Numbered from the stretch's first letter, positions 12,101-25,435 are shown. The stretch: DNA of 64,000 nucleotides from Ancylostoma caninum (GCA_037903475.1 JBAJFG010000330.1:248001-312000), one strand, 5' to 3'. Numbers and translations: made by a program. Notes: generated by a model from the letters alone, not told the origin.

Positions 12101-15100
12101 TGGAGCTACTTTACGCCCCGGGAAAGTGCTGAAGAGACAAAAGACGACCACGTTTCTCAAATTATCCGAGCTCCACTTTCGCACTTACCAGTCATCTCGT
12201 GTTCACCGGTGCTGTCCGAGCTGTGCCGGTCGTCGATGCTGTTCCTCTGTCGTTGTTGATCGCGTCGAAGTTTTATCTGTTTTGCCATCAACGATCGCCT
12301 GTCCTCAACGAGTTCGCACTGCAAAGAAAGACGCATTGAAAGACTGGCGTGGTTCATCGCTGGGAAGAGCCCGAGCTGTTGGACTGAAGCCACTGCCGCT
12401 ACTGAATGGTCTACAATGTGAAGGGCAGCAAAAATTCTTGGTCGGGCCTCAAACATGAGGATTATATCAAAAATTGTGGATGATAAAGGTTTTAGTGATG
12501 AAGGTTCCATATTTATTCCCAACATAATATTCACATTTGGAGATGATTTCATGTGGTCTGCAGGAATGGAGCCCACGAATGTACGAGGCAAACACCATGA
12601 AGAACAAGTAAAACAGTTTAGTTTGGGAGTAGAGTAGAGAGCCTGGAATAATACAGAAAAGGACAAATTTATTTTCTAGTGTGACTTGACTGGCAACAAG
12701 AGAATTCAACGCAAATAAGACCCTATCATCCCTCCGGAACTTGTGAATTACTCTCAAGGGATGTCTTACTATCTTGAAATCGCCCTTAAAATTGTGGAAT
12801 GATGGCCAACGGCTCACTGAACAACAAAATAGAAAAGCCAACAAAACGTATAAAGGCGGTTGCCATGACCTCAAATCCTCACCACGCAGCCATTGTTCGA
12901 TTGCTCCGGACTATTGCAAGGGCACATAAACTATACGTTTCTTCTGTGTATAGGAGGCACATGTAGAATGAATTCGCAGCGTTTTTGATTCAAAGCAGAG
13001 CTCTGGAACTTTTTAGAGCTCCATATTGAGAATTAGAGCGGTGGCTTTCTTCACTTCGACTGAATAGGAAATGAAGGTAGGAAATGACAGAGATAAGGAA
13101 GTGAGGAAGTGAGTGATGGTGTCTTCTGTAGGTGTTTTGTTTCCGTAAAAGTGCAACGAAGAGGAAAGGGTAGAGTTTTTGTCAGTTGGAGGAAATGTAT
13201 GACGCCCGGTGTCAGCCCGCTGCTCTGCATCACTCGTACTACCATGCGGAAGTTAAGTACATACACCATGAGGGAAGTGTGAATGCTTCCACACTCGTTA
13301 TGTTCGTTCGTTCCAAAACAATTGCCGAGCATGATTCTGGTTGCAAGCCTTATTTTCTCATGGTAATAAGTATAGCTAGGATCTAAGAAGAACCCACCTA
13401 GAAATATACATATGTATTCGATTTTGAATAGGTCAGAAAATCCAATATTTGAACAAGAGGCAGGAAGACAGCCCTTATTAACAGAAGAATACAGGCAAAA
13501 AAGCTTTCTCTTTTGAAGTGCTTAATTCCTTGCATCAGCTACCGAACTAGTAGTAGAATCAACTGAATTATGTTCTTGTCCTTATTAGATCCTAACTAGA
13601 ATAGCAACCTCCGAAGTTGTGGATTCGAGAAGATAAGACTGTTACGGTAATCGGCTAGGTGCTACACAGTTTCGGCAACTTCATATTTGTTGTTTTTATC
13701 TCTTCATTTGTTTACTTAAGCTGTCATGGTGTTTCATGGAACATAAGAAAAAAAACGGAGCACAAACAGCGTAACTCACAAAAGAAGCTCATTTTCTAAA
13801 AGATTGCTATGTCGAACTTCATACCGCTAAAAAATTGATTCGTTGTAAACATATCCTATCCTATCCTATTCAAAACTTAGCAATATCAAGTATATGATGG
13901 AGTAGCAGTTTTCCGAGCTTCAAGGTTATGTAATTAGTCAACGAGCGTCTCCTTTGAATCGGTCCTGAGAGAGGAAACAATCGGCTACGACGCGTAGCCG
14001 CCCCATGATCTGAAGAAAGCGTTCTACCGTAGCCCGACGACTCGTCTGGCAACCTTGGCACGACGTTTTATTGGCGCGGAAAACGTTCGAAAGATACCGT
14101 AGCCCCGCTATTCATCGCAAGAACGGAGGGAGCAGGGCCAGGATGAGGAAAAACCGATGTGAACAGTATCGATCGGATTTTAGGAAAAGCTGTAGAGTTT
14201 CGTGGGCTAAAGTGAATACCAAGGACAAGAACGCTACGCCGCAACATTGGGCGCTGACAGAAATGGAGTGGCTTGTCAGCGCAATCAGCGTCAACTGTTC
14301 AGTGAAAGCGGGCAAAAAGACGACGATCAGTCGAAGAAGAACCAGTGCAACCAGCTTGAATAGGGCGCTCTTGCAGGAGAACTCACCATCTCGCATTTAC
14401 AGGTGGCGAACTGGCACAGGACTCGCTTGTGGCCCCTCAGGGGAACCCGGAACCCGTGCTGGCGACATCGGGCGCACTGTGGGTCGCGAACCCGGCGTCC
14501 GTTCACCGTCTCCCTGGGCGATTCGGCTAGCTGCAACGGGCTGACTGTCGGTCATTTTGGGACAGCACAAGCAGTACAGACTCACCTTGGATTTGCTGAG
14601 CATGTTGTTAAGCTGACGACGCTGCTCAACCATGATACAGTCACTGCACGTGCAATTTGCATACCTGAGAATGTGTAATGTACGTGCTGTCCACGTCATT
14701 TCTCGCCCAGCACTCGATGTGGGTAGGACTCACTTGCAAACTGGTTTATGTCCCTTCCTTGGGAACTGCAGGTCGTGATTCAGGCATCGCTGACAAAAGT
14801 ACTTCTTCTCGCTCTGGTTACTGTTGTACGAGTTCTGCGATGGTGCTGGTGACAACGCGACGACGTCAATTTCGGATTCTAAAGTGGGAAAAGTCAGTGG
14901 GTCCTGCTGTCAATGAAAGGATCAGCCTCAGTGTCATAAACAATGAGGTGTGTTAAAATGTTGCAGAAAGGCTTTTCCTTTGATTTACTAATTTTAGGCT
15001 ATTATTTTCACTATGAAAAGTCACAACTTTCAATTTAATTCAGCGCATAAATGCGGGCTTCGAGCTGATGATAGCAGATTGATAGAAAAAGTCTAAAGCA

Positions 15101-16849
15101 TATTAATAGCAACAATCAAAATCAATAACATAAACAAATTATGTTGTTGGGGATTAGTAGTTGGATATGTTTAAAGTTAGGATCAGCCCCAATGTTTGCC
15201 TTAAAAAAACCTTGAAGTTCCTAAGTAACGAAGCATGCGGTGGGAGCGATGAGTTCACTCACAGCATTCTCGTTCTCAGCCATGATATACCTTGGACAGA
15301 AATCACTTCCAAAAACAATGATGCGTTCTGGAACAACAGGTCTGGATAGATTTTCCTCCAAACATCGGGTCGAATCAGAGAAAAAGCGGACTCTAGATGG
15401 GCTCAGGGAAGCCCCCGGCGACGTCCCGCAGAGCAAAGAGCGTCTGAGCGTGACGCCAACTGCCCTTTTCTGCAACATCTCGAGTGCTTTGAAACGCCTC
15501 TCTGTGTGCATTTTCAAAGTGCCACGCACACAAAAACGCTGTTGGTGCTGCGTGTTTGCGACGATGACGAAATTCGCTCGCCAGGGGCTGATCCCGGGAA
15601 CGCCGGACGCTGTGGGTGGTCTTTAATGGCGCCTCCATATTCAGGTGTTTCTGCTCACAGTGTAATTCCTACCTTACAGCAATTAAAGCTGAACGTTCTA
15701 GCAGAGTTTTGAGGCGAATTCTCGAGCATTTTCCAAACGGCGATAAACCTTCTACTATTCGAAACTGCGATCCATCATTGAAATAGCGGCAAGGCAACAA
15801 GTGAACAGTAAGAAAATTCCGAAAGCTTAAGAGATTAGCCTGAATGACCATGTTATCAGCTGCATCTAATAGAAAAAAAGAAAAACCCTCAGAAATGCTT
15901 GCTTCCATGAATGTTCTTAGCTCTTCTCACTAGCCAGGACACCTATCGAAAAAATCCGGGAACTGGGAATACCTATGAGAAATACAATAGTATAGAAGAT
16001 CTGTGGCAAGATTCATGCAGTTGGTACTGAGAGGTATTGTGCCAAAGCTACTTGGTTTTTTTTAATGTTTCTTGGGAAAGTCCGAGGCTGCAAAATTCAA
16101 AATGACAACATCTGAGAATTCACTGATGTGTTAGATGCATTCAAAGTCAAAAACTCGAATTATGAGTCAAAAATTCAGATGCTTCGAATAGAGTGAGAGA
16201 GCAGTGCAGACGAGCAGTGAAGGGAGAGCAAGAAGATCCGAGGAATCTTCTCTTTTTCTGTTGGATCGAATTTTTTGAATGTGCTGCTGCTGGATCACAA
16301 TTTCCAGAACCATAATTTTGAAAAATTATGAATTCCAACTCAGTGTCCCTGAATTCCGAGTCCGATCAGCTGAATTTTCTTATTTTTACTCGATCCTAAG
16401 CATGATAACGAGAAAAAAAAAGAGAGTGACCTAAAGCTTTGGTTTGGTGCTTAACCGCATGAAGATGATCTGATGTTTCCTTTCTTCTGAACTATTTATT
16501 TTGTCATTTATTTCAAGGCCACTTTTATATCGAACCTCGGGCACATGAGATACCGAGCAATTGTAGAAAATGCTCAATTTGAAGGTGGTGCACTCAATTC
16601 AACTCAAAGCAATTAGAGCTGATTCAGAATTTTCAAAAAGATCCACATATTTGAGGGGTTCGGATTCATGAGCGACTCATCCATGTGAGGAAAGAGCTAC
16701 TGAAATCCGATCTCGCGTCTTTTCAATGAAAAGAGCCGGTGCGTTCGCCAACTCGCAACGGACTCCACGGTATCCTGGGCACCTCGTCATGAATCCGACC
16801 CCGGTGGCGCGACGAGGCAGAGGTCGACCTTACCTTCGTGGTCGTGCAT
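9198..16849 (-). CDS. mab-3: MAB-3 double DM-domain transcription factor
   Basis: MAB-3 is the nematode Doublesex/DMRT-type DNA-binding protein that represses yolk genes and promotes male neuron and tail fate. Exons on the minus strand: 16834-16849 (MHDHE), 14734-14878, 14586-14664, 14387-14530, 12189-12318, 9198-9418; all phases fit and give 244 residues (C. elegans 290). DM1 has ligands C34, C37, H40, H49, C53, C58, C60, C63, followed by VEQRRQLNN. DM2 has C99, C102, H105, H114, C119, C124, C126 and C129, the last supplied by the next exon, then VEDRRSLMAKQIKLRR. The last exon is Pro/Leu-rich like the C. elegans tail. Two DM domains in one protein is diagnostic of MAB-3. The 16-base first coding exon is the weakest part: it rests on phase, a good GTAAGG donor and a start context. 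Introns 1, 4 and 5 are about 2-2.8 kb. Confidence 0.9.
9694..9817. repeat. 33-bp inverted repeat in mab-3 intron 5
   Basis: Arm GTTCCCATTGCGACATCTAC... at 9694-9726 pairs with 9785-9817 with few mismatches; the loop is 58 bases. Probably a short foldback element or MITE remnant. Confidence 0.6.
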
Positions 16850-19090
16850 GGTGAGGAGCTCGCAACATGAACACTGCTAGCGCGCGTTTTCGCTGCGCCG
16901 AAGCTCCGCCTCTGTTCAGACCACACACGACGAAAAAAGGCTGCGGATGCGATCGCGGCGAGCGAATGACACCGAAGCTGCGGCGACCTCTGCTCGCAAC
17001 AGAGTGCACCTTGTTCTCGCAACAAGCTCCTGTCTGCCTTGTAAACAGCTCTTCAGCGCTTTTCTGCCGTTCGTTTTAAAGCCGCACGTCGTAGCAGGTC
17101 GTTCGCCCAAAGTTTCGCGGTAGTGGCAGTTCTGCAAACATTTTGCCCTTGAGCTTTCACACAAAAGCTGCAGATCTTACCAGTTTACAAACAGAACTTT
17201 CCGCCCCTTGCAGGGGCTCTACCTGGAACTTCCCACACCTTCTGAACTGGCTGACACCATTTTCGAGCCCACCGAGGAGCTAGTTAAGTGGAAGTGAACG
17301 CTCAGTTGGCGTTTCTCACCGGGAGATGCCGCCCGCGTTGCTTCCAGGTCCAAAAACCATCAGCTCATGTTACTTTTGCACCAGACGATCGTCATTCGTT
17401 GCATGTCACTTGCATTCTGGTTTGTGTATCAGAACACAGCGACAGAGTATGTCGTTAGCGGAGACGTAGGGTCAGGCGAAAGACTGTGCGTTCAGCTGAG
17501 ATGTAGAGCGAAAACAGCGAAGACACCGAACGAATGGCGGAGGAGCAAACGAACAGAGCGCGGAAAAAACCGCTGAAAAACAGCCGGCCGCTGACTGCAA
17601 AAGACCACCAACGAAGAAAACGCGCCGGCTGTTTTGATTGCGCCCAACGGATGCGAAAAAGGGAAAAGAGTGAACGAGCGAACAAAAACGAACCACTGAG
17701 GACCACGAAATTTTTGCAATGATGGCCCTTTGACCAATGACTGCTCCCCGAATGTGCTGCTGCAAAAGTGGTCATGATTGAGCTGTTAAGCTGTTTTTTC
17801 GCAGCTGTTCAATCGTCCTCTTATGTTTTTGCCGGCGGTATTTTGGGCGGAAGGCGGATTTAATGACTGTAGTAATTCATGGTAATTAAGTGGACGTTTT
17901 CGAGATTTATTTCTCGTCGAACAGCATGTGAGAGTGCCCCACATCCACATTGGCGGGCATATAGCGCTGGCTGAGATCAGCATAACCTAACTGGTTGCTC
18001 ATGCAACGATCTTATGCCTTCTTTATGTATTTCTTGCGCTGTTGGTCAAATCTGTGATCAAATATATTGAATTTTCAAAGGGAAAATAAGCTCGATAATA
18101 TTATATTATGAAACTCACTGGCCGAGGGCGATTTATGATCTAAGAAGGTAGCCGCAGCTCAGCCTTGTAAGAACCATTGCCCTCCTGAGATCGGTAGTGA
18201 TCGATTATGGGCATGACTAGATAACATTCCAGCAGAGAAACCTGCCAGAAAACGCTGATTTGAATCAGAAAACGATCGATGGCGAGACCACCCGCGGTGA
18301 TGTTTATTTAGAAAAGTGCACTTGCACCCTGTTCGCAACACGCGGCCTCAGCGAGGACCAAAAACAAAATGTTGCGATGCGGCCCGCAAAAAGCGATCAG
18401 AAAAAGACCCCTCTTGAGCGAACGCTCGTCTCTCGCGGACGCGTGTGTGTGTCGCCACAGTAGACCACCCAAGTAGGCGCTCTGCTGCAGCAGTGCATGT
18501 GCTCTTCATGTGCTCCACATAATTCACGCTGAGGATTTCCATTCGATTTCAAAGAGCCGCTGCTGAGACCATTTGCACAGACCACCCACGTCGAATCCAG
18601 CGCCCAGATCTCAGCAATTGAGGTGCTGCCGACTTGCTAACTATTTGAAGAACGCCGAAGCGCGTTATTTTGAGGGGAAGCGGGTCTTAGGTAATCCTGC
18701 ACAGGCAAAGCCATCAGCACAGAACAAGCCTACTTCCTCGTCTGCTACGTGGGTGGCCGCGCCGCTGTTGCCATGTTCGATGTTTCTTCTAGCGTCCGTT
18801 TCCTACCAGTTCAGAGAACGAACACTAGAGATGTGACAGCAATGAGCTTGATGAGGAGCAACTCTTTCGTGCCGTGCAAGAGCAGCCTCATCTGAAAGCT
18901 GTTTTCGTCTGTGTTAGCAGCAGAATCGTCCTTCTTACGGAAGGGTGCGAACGCCTGCGCGGTAGCCATTTATTTCAGCGGACTCAAATCGAGTTTTCGA
19001 ATGGTCCTATTTCGTAAAGATCGGACTTCGTAGTCAATGGATGCGCCGAATACTAAAACAGTTGATCACACTTCGATTATTTACAGTTTT
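16850..19090. other. region 5' of mab-3, no gene recognised
   Basis: Contains GC-richer segments (about 16.87-17.1, 17.45-17.72 and 18.27-18.47 kb) with overlapping open frames on both strands, which suggests composition rather than coding. It would hold the mab-3 promoter. I recognise no domain. Confidence 0.45.
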
Positions 19091-19094
19091 CTTT

Positions 19095-19480
19095 TTTGGT
19101 CATCTGACTATAGCAGAACTTGAAAAGGTACAAAGTAACTTTATAAGGAAGCTTTTGATAAGAAAAGCCGATTTCAATGATAACAACCTTCGTTCTTTAG
19201 CTAACAGGATTGAAAAATTGAGTTTATACTGTTTCTGCGAAAAAAGAGAAGAAAATTTGCTCTCATTATGTTACATAAACTGGCGCATTGACTGTGTGGA
19301 CTTAATCCTAACATGGTCCTAACATGCAGCACATTCAAGCCAAACGTTACGGGGAGTAACTCGGTGAAACTATACCTGCCTAGAATGTGAACTAAGGGCA
19401 GATCATAATTTCCCATAAATAGAGCAGCTTCTAATTATTTAACACTGAGTAGGCTGAAGGCAATTTCTGATAATATTCGA
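19095..19480 (+). mobile_element. CR1-like non-LTR retrotransposon 3' fragment
   Basis: The plus-strand translation contains HLTIAELEKVQSNFIRKLL, matching the conserved region downstream of the reverse transcriptase in CR1/Jockey-type elements, followed in another frame by a FKPN...SVKLYLPR block typical of the same C-terminus. Stops and a frameshift show it is dead. It is 5'-truncated, as usual for LINE copies. Confidence 0.6.
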
Positions 19481-20103
19481 TCATTTACTTAAATAGGATA
19501 CTAAACTAATTACTGAAAATACCATCACCAAATAATAGCAAAAATAATGATAATACTAAAATACCATCATCAGAGGAAACAACGACAAACCAGTCATTCC
19601 TAGAACCAGAAGTAATCTAAGATTCAATTTCTTTTCCAACAGAGCAGGTTTGGAGTATGCTAAGTTAACTAAAAGGCAAGGGATACCAGTTCATTCAGGA
19701 ACATGATTAACCGCTAGTTGTCTACTTGAGATAGTTCGCAGAGTTCCATCACCACTTTTCTTTGTTCCAATTTCCCCAGTTGTATCACGAATATTCTATT
19801 ATAATCCTGATGTTCCGTGCACATGTCTCGTTCTACACCTGTGCACATGAGTATGCTCAGGTAATAAATAAATAAAATTTTTGCCAACTATATAAGGCGA
19901 TTATTACTTCCAAGGCGGAAATGTATTATAATTGTACACGTTTGTCATTGCAACTGTGTCCTTGTACTGATAGCAAAAGATGTCTCATGTAAACAATAAA
20001 CAATATCAACTATTTAAAGTGAATGAAAGATAGAGAGGTTGGCAATCCCTTTTTGCTATGCGTCATGCATTTGACTTCATCTAAGAAATGCAGAGGGGTT
20101 GAA
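19481..20103. other. AT-rich stretch, nothing recognised
   Basis: AT-rich sequence with short simple-repeat patches such as AATAAATAAATAAAA near 19.87 kb. No gene or RNA seen. Confidence 0.5.
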
Positions 20104-20264
<161 letters not shown>

Positions 20265-21936
20265 TGGGTCGAATCTTCGACTACTCCTCTCTCCGGAAGA
20301 TCCGGAGGATGGATGACTTGGTTAACAAGAACCGGGAATGAATTGCTCAAAATGGATCGGGAACAGGGCTGTGCGGAATTTTCCGTTCTCCCCTTTTACG
20401 CTTTACGTTCTACTGCCATTTTTCTGGTTTTCCGTTCCGATTTTCGTTTTACGGGTCTTGAAATTTCACTGTCACATCCCCAAACGGAAAGTCTCACTGT
20501 TTAATGGACTCCATGACGATAAAATCAAGCCGGGTCCAAAGTTCACTGCGTGGATTGTTGCTTGTACACCTTTTTCTCTTATTCCACTGATCCAATTGAT
20601 CCAAACCATTTATCTAAACAAGTAAATGGTGTTAATCCCTTCCAAAACTAATTTATTACAATTTTACATCGCTCTGCCATTCCATGAAAAATACAAGAGC
20701 ATAGCAGAATTCGTTAAATGGTTACTCTTAACTCCAAAAAATAGATAGGGGAAGCAGAATTTGGAACTGCTTCCCCCCACTATTTCTCGCAAATGGAACT
20801 CGCTAAACTCTTGATATGCACATAAGTTTTCATATCTAGACAATTGTTACAAGTGAATAATTTATAGGATGTAGTCAAATCTGAATATTTGGCTTCGAGC
20901 AGATTGAATTGGAGCATTGGAACATAGAAAAGCAGTAGATCTTTGAATTATAGATGAAAAACTGTAGGGCTTCCACTTTCGTGGGTGTTCAGGTCCGCCC
21001 CCACATTGCTAACTAATTTATTCGGTTTTTATTTAAAATTTCTCCGAGGAAAACTTCCCCATAACCTTGTCGAAGGTCCTTATTCCTCATGCCTCCATTC
21101 CGTTTTTGAGGGCAATCGATGGATTGCCCATAACATTCCTTTCCCTTGGAACTGCACTGTAACCTCTAATTTTAGTAGAAAAGTAAAACTAGACTGGCTA
21201 GCAAAAAATGCGGGTCACTGATTGTTGGAATCCTACACTGTCACGTCACAAGTGGGTAGAAATAAACGAATCTTAGAAACATGGAGTCACTAAGTTAAGA
21301 AAACGGTTGTACAAAACATGTAATAGACAGCCCTGACGGAAAAAAAACGCCTAGTAGGTGTAAAAGTAAGTGGCACCTACTGTGCCGGACTCTGATCTGA
21401 CATTACTACTGACAAGAATTGCCAAAGGAACGCACCAGTAACACCAGAATCAACTGCCAGTGCGCAATCGCTGCAGAAGACAAACTAACGTCTGTGCCAA
21501 TGCCAGCATTGGAGTCGTCGCTAGAAACAGCAAAGGAGTAAGGTGCATCGTCACAAGCAACAGAATGTGACCTTTTATCGTTAGTGCCAAAGCACGCGAC
21601 GCACGTTACAAAAACAGCAGCATGCAAAAACTCCTCACTCGAACTCTTTGTGTCTTGCGGAATCAAAAGCAGTCGCATATAAATGGATGGCAGAGAAGAT
21701 GGGCGCAAAAATACGCTGAAATAAGACCACCGATAGAAAAGCCAGTTAGCTTATTGTTACCAGAAAGAATAGGGGCGATAGAAGGTAGGAGCGGGTTAAG
21801 ATGCAAGCTGTGTACGGCAGTGCTCAGAGGATGTCGAAAACCAATGATGACTCCGTGGAGTTACGGGGACTCACAGTCACTTTAGTGTAATTCCTCCCAG
21901 TCCGTTAGAATCGAGGAGCGGTGGTGACCATTTGAT
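20265..21936. other. gene-poor stretch
   Basis: No recognised coding family, RNA or strong repeat. Short open frames exist on both strands without domain signatures. Confidence 0.45.
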
Positions 21937-22156
21937 TTGACTCATTCCGAGGTCCGACATGCCACCCAGTCGGTGGAGAATCGTACAGCTTCGGCCCCTG
22001 ACAGGATTCGACCGGAATATCTGAAGAAAATACCGCCAGTTTTTACCATTACAAGGAGTTCACGCGATACCTGTCGGAATGCAAGGTACCTAACTAATGA
22101 ACACCAGCAGGACCGTGCTGCTGTAGAAGAAGGGAGACCCTAAAGACATCGGCAAT

Positions 22157-23449
22157 TACAGGGTGCAGCTTATGTCCCCGGACATTTTGTTTTATTTATT
22201 TTTCGCTTAAAAACAATCCTTTCAATACAAGCAATAATAAATTTTAGAGAACAAAGAACTGGGCACAACATATCATATTAAATATTTGGAATGTCCTCCT
22301 TTGGCTTCTTCACATGCCTTCAAGCGTTTAAGAAAGTTGTTCACAATGCCTCGATAATTTCGTCCCAGGCCTGTTTTAGTGCACGTTTCAATCCGCCAAT
22401 GGAGTCGCATCGAGAAGAGGACGACTTGGCTTCCAAGATGGACCATAAAGAGAAATCCATGAGGTTCACGTCAGGAAAGTTTGAAGGCCAGACATCCTTC
22501 CCCACGGATCGGGAAGCAGCTGCCTGCACAGAGCCAAAGTGGTTTTTGCTCCGTGAGGGGGCGCCCAGTCCTGCTGAAAAGTCCATGCCTCTCCACCGAG
22601 GTGATGCGAGGTCCAATGAGCAACGACCTTCTTCAGTATCTCGTTTTGGTAGAATTCTGCAGTGATCTTCCTTCCCTTTTCAATGAAAACTAACGGAGTC
22701 TTGCCGCTTGAACAGATTCCAGCCCAGACCATAACAGAAGTGGTAAAATGGCGATGGGCTAGTGTGTGGACGTTCCCAGTTCTTCTAGATTTCTCTGAGA
22801 GGAGAACGCGGTCATTGTGATGATTATGAGGTGGATTGAGCGTGAGCATTTTCTCGTCGGTGAAAAGGATCCGACGATGACGGCCAGCGGCGGCCAAGCG
22901 GCGCATCTTCCTAACTTTCTGCAGCCGCTTCAACTTCATCCTTTCGTCCAAGTAATGAACCTTCTGTATCTTGGATGGACAAAGGTTGAGATCTTCTTTT
23001 GCAACTCTTTGGACCGTCTTCTCACTCACACCCAGATCCGACGCCATCTTCCTCATGGATCGTTGGGGGTTTCTGGAGATTCGCTTCCTTATTGCCTGTC
23101 ATGCCCGAATTTTTGCTTCAGATACCGGATGAATTGTTTTGGGACGACCCTTACAATCTCCGAGCTGCCTGAAGCGTTTTACGGCGTCGTAGACTGTGGA
23201 GCGAGGCATCCGAAGCCGCCTTACGATCTCCGAATTCGGCACACCCTCACGATGCGAGGTAATGACGGCACCACGTTTCTCTTTGGAGCTCATGTTATGA
23301 CTGATACGCAAAATTATTTGGGAAAATGAAGTATACAACGTAAATTTGCCTGTAGAATATGAGCATAAACAGGTGAAGCTCTGAAATTGTTAACATGACC
23401 AGCAAAGGGGTGAGGAACCCCTGTCCGGGAACATAAGCCGCACCCTGTA
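22157..23449 (-). mobile_element. Tc1/mariner element, DD37D (maT-like) type, complete ends
   Basis: Terminal inverted repeats CAGGGTGCAGCTTATGTCCC (22159 onward) and the complement of CCGCACCCTG (ending 23447) match at all but two of 26 positions and are flanked by TA duplications. The element is 1.29 kb and inserted inside an RTE codon region equivalent to DIGNY. The transposase runs on the minus strand. Confidence 0.93.
22341..23338 (-). pseudogene. mariner transposase, frameshifted
   Basis: Three frames together make one cut-and-paste transposase. 23338-23099 encodes the helix-turn-helix part (RRLRMPRSTVYDAVKRF); 23056-22466 encodes a second HTH (GVSEKTVQRV), ILFTDEK with the first catalytic Asp, VMVWAGICSSGKTPLVF and WTFQQD with the second Asp; a third frame down to 22341 has PDVNLMDFSLWSILEAK with the third Asp. 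Between the second and third Asp codons lie 110 bases, one short of 37 codons, which identifies a DD37D enzyme with a one-base deletion. At least two breaks mean no active protein. Confidence 0.88.
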
Positions 23450-24560
23450 CTGCTCCATCCGCATATTGTATTTACTTATTCATATTTATTAATTTGAAGA
23501 AAGCCTTCGACGCCGTCAAGACGAAGGCGGTCCTGGAAGCCTTGGGCAACAGGACGTACCTACTCAGTACATCACTATATTTGTGAGTTCCACTGCAACT
23601 TCAACCCCACGATTTCTCCATTCGACATCACCGTCAGTAAAGGGGTAAGACAAGCAACACCGGGTCGCCAAAAATTATTCAGCTCCACTCTCGAAGATGT
23701 CATGCCAAACGTAGAATGGAAAACATGGGAGTACAAGTTTATGGCCGACGACTTAGCCATTTTCGCTTCGTTGGCGACACCGCCCTCAAAACGCCAACCA
23801 TCAACGAGGTGATGCTAGGAATAACGCACTTCACGCAAGTCAGGGCTGGAATACGGAGTTCCACTCAGGGTCCACAGTCGAAGATCAGGGACGCTGCCGC
23901 TTACGCCAAATTAAGTAAGATCAGGTGGGCCGGACATGTTGCTCGTCTTAACGACAGCCGTTGGACTAGAGTCGTCAGCGACTGGACTCCATGGAACGTT
24001 AAGCGCACAACAGGAAAGCCGCAGACCCGATGGTCAGACTGCTCACGAGTCCTTCAAGGAACGATATAATCCTCTTCGTGTCCCTCGGCTGGAACAATAT
24101 GGAATGAGGCTCAACATCAAGAAGACAGAGTACACCGAAGGTGGAGAACAAACCCGTGGTACAATCCTCATCGATGACACCAAGCTTCCGAAAGTATCCG
24201 TTTTCAAGTTCATTGGGTCACGAATTTGAGCTGACAGTAGCACTTTAATTGAAGCTGAACATCAAGCAAACGCAGGCAGCAGGGGTTATGTGCGATAAGA
24301 AGATGCCATTGAAATTGAAATCGAACATATATCGTACGATGGCACGATCTGTAGCATTGTATGGAACAGAATGTTGGCCGACTACTCGGAAGCACGAGCA
24401 GTTCCTCCCTCTATGCAGTGGAAATGCGAATGCTTTGATAGACTCAAGAGACTCGAATCCATTAGACGACTCTCTCACACAAGAGGGACAATGAAAAGAT
24501 TGTTAGCGCCCACTCAGTGTATCCGAAGATCAATGGAAGTCAAGGTGATGAAGGTACTCA

Positions 24561-25435
24561 AGGAAAAAATGAAGTATCTGACTACTCAGGTAGAAGTAGC
24601 CGAAACATGGATTGGCTATAAATTGGAATTGAAGGTCAAGAATAGGGTAAGAACCGTCTGGTCTGTTTCGGGATTACTGCAGCCACCCCTTAACCGTCGC
24701 CTTGGCGTCCACCAGGTCCACCAGAGTTCTCACCCCTTATGTCCTACCTTCCGTCCGGATGTACAGGTACAATTGTGGGCACTCTGGATCTTGATCTTGT
24801 TCATCATCTGCACCGTTTGATTTTACAGAGTGCGGCTAATGTTCTCGGACAAGAAATTTAGATATCATATTTTTTCCTCATCGAAGGACCGCGAGGCCCA
24901 CTGGACCTACATTCGGGCTTTCCATCCCAGGTACTCCCTGCAGTTAACGTCTGTACAAGTTTCGAGACAGGAGTGCCAGGGTACGAAGGCAAAACGGCTT
25001 TTGACCATGGGCAAAGAGCTGTTCACCAGTTGGTATCTGAGTCCTACAGAATTTCTCTAGCCCCCAAAACTTCCGCTGATCCATTTCTCGAGTAAAATCG
25101 TTGTCAAATACGTCGCGGGCTTCTCACAAACTAGACAAGGTGCTTGTAGGCTTCTAATAATTCTGAAACTAATCAGTTTGGGCAGTAGTAATATATTTTT
25201 AAGTGTCCTAACTAACGTTATCATAATGAAAATCGCTCTGGCTAGATCGCTGCCCTCGTTTGATTGAAAATTGTTTCATGTATCCTCTTCGTTTCTTCGC
25301 TTGTCATTGGAGTCTCGAAAACTTGAAATAAATTGAGGTCTAAAAAAAGTATAAATGCAGATCGGGTTTGAACGGTGCGCAGATGTCAACATCGAGTTCG
25401 CAAGTCTCATTATTGGTGATCGATTATCATTACGA
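24561..25435. other. stretch between RTE remnant and foldback pair
   Basis: No gene recognised. The first 100 bases may still be degraded retrotransposon tail. Confidence 0.45.

Larger units (their letters stand above)
21937..24560 (+). mobile_element. RTE-type retrotransposon remnant, mosaic, split by a mariner
   Basis: Reverse-transcriptase pieces on the plus strand: SEVRHA...NRTASAPDRIRPEYLK and a GDPKDIGNY-like motif before 22157; LKKAFDAV...VLEALGN and a YGRRLSHFRFVGD block (equivalent to the catalytic FADD region) from 23490 to 23800; a C-terminal piece [10 protein letters not shown]...IRWAGHV from 23810 to 24087; RLNIKKTEYTEGGEQTRGTI and an ALYGTECWP block from 24088 to 24465; then the C-terminal type resumes to 24560. 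Many stops and frameshifts make it inactive. The pieces belong to two related RTE subfamilies, the second also present at 41.33-41.87 kb. Confidence 0.85.

Noticed and set aside
12106..12128. Alternative short last exon of mab-3 after TCTCTTCAG
   Set aside because: Gives only seven more residues; the exon at 9198-9418 fits phase and the Pro-rich MAB-3 tail much better.
14071..14544. 157-codon plus-strand frame
   Set aside because: It is antisense to the second DM domain exon of mab-3 and has no family match.
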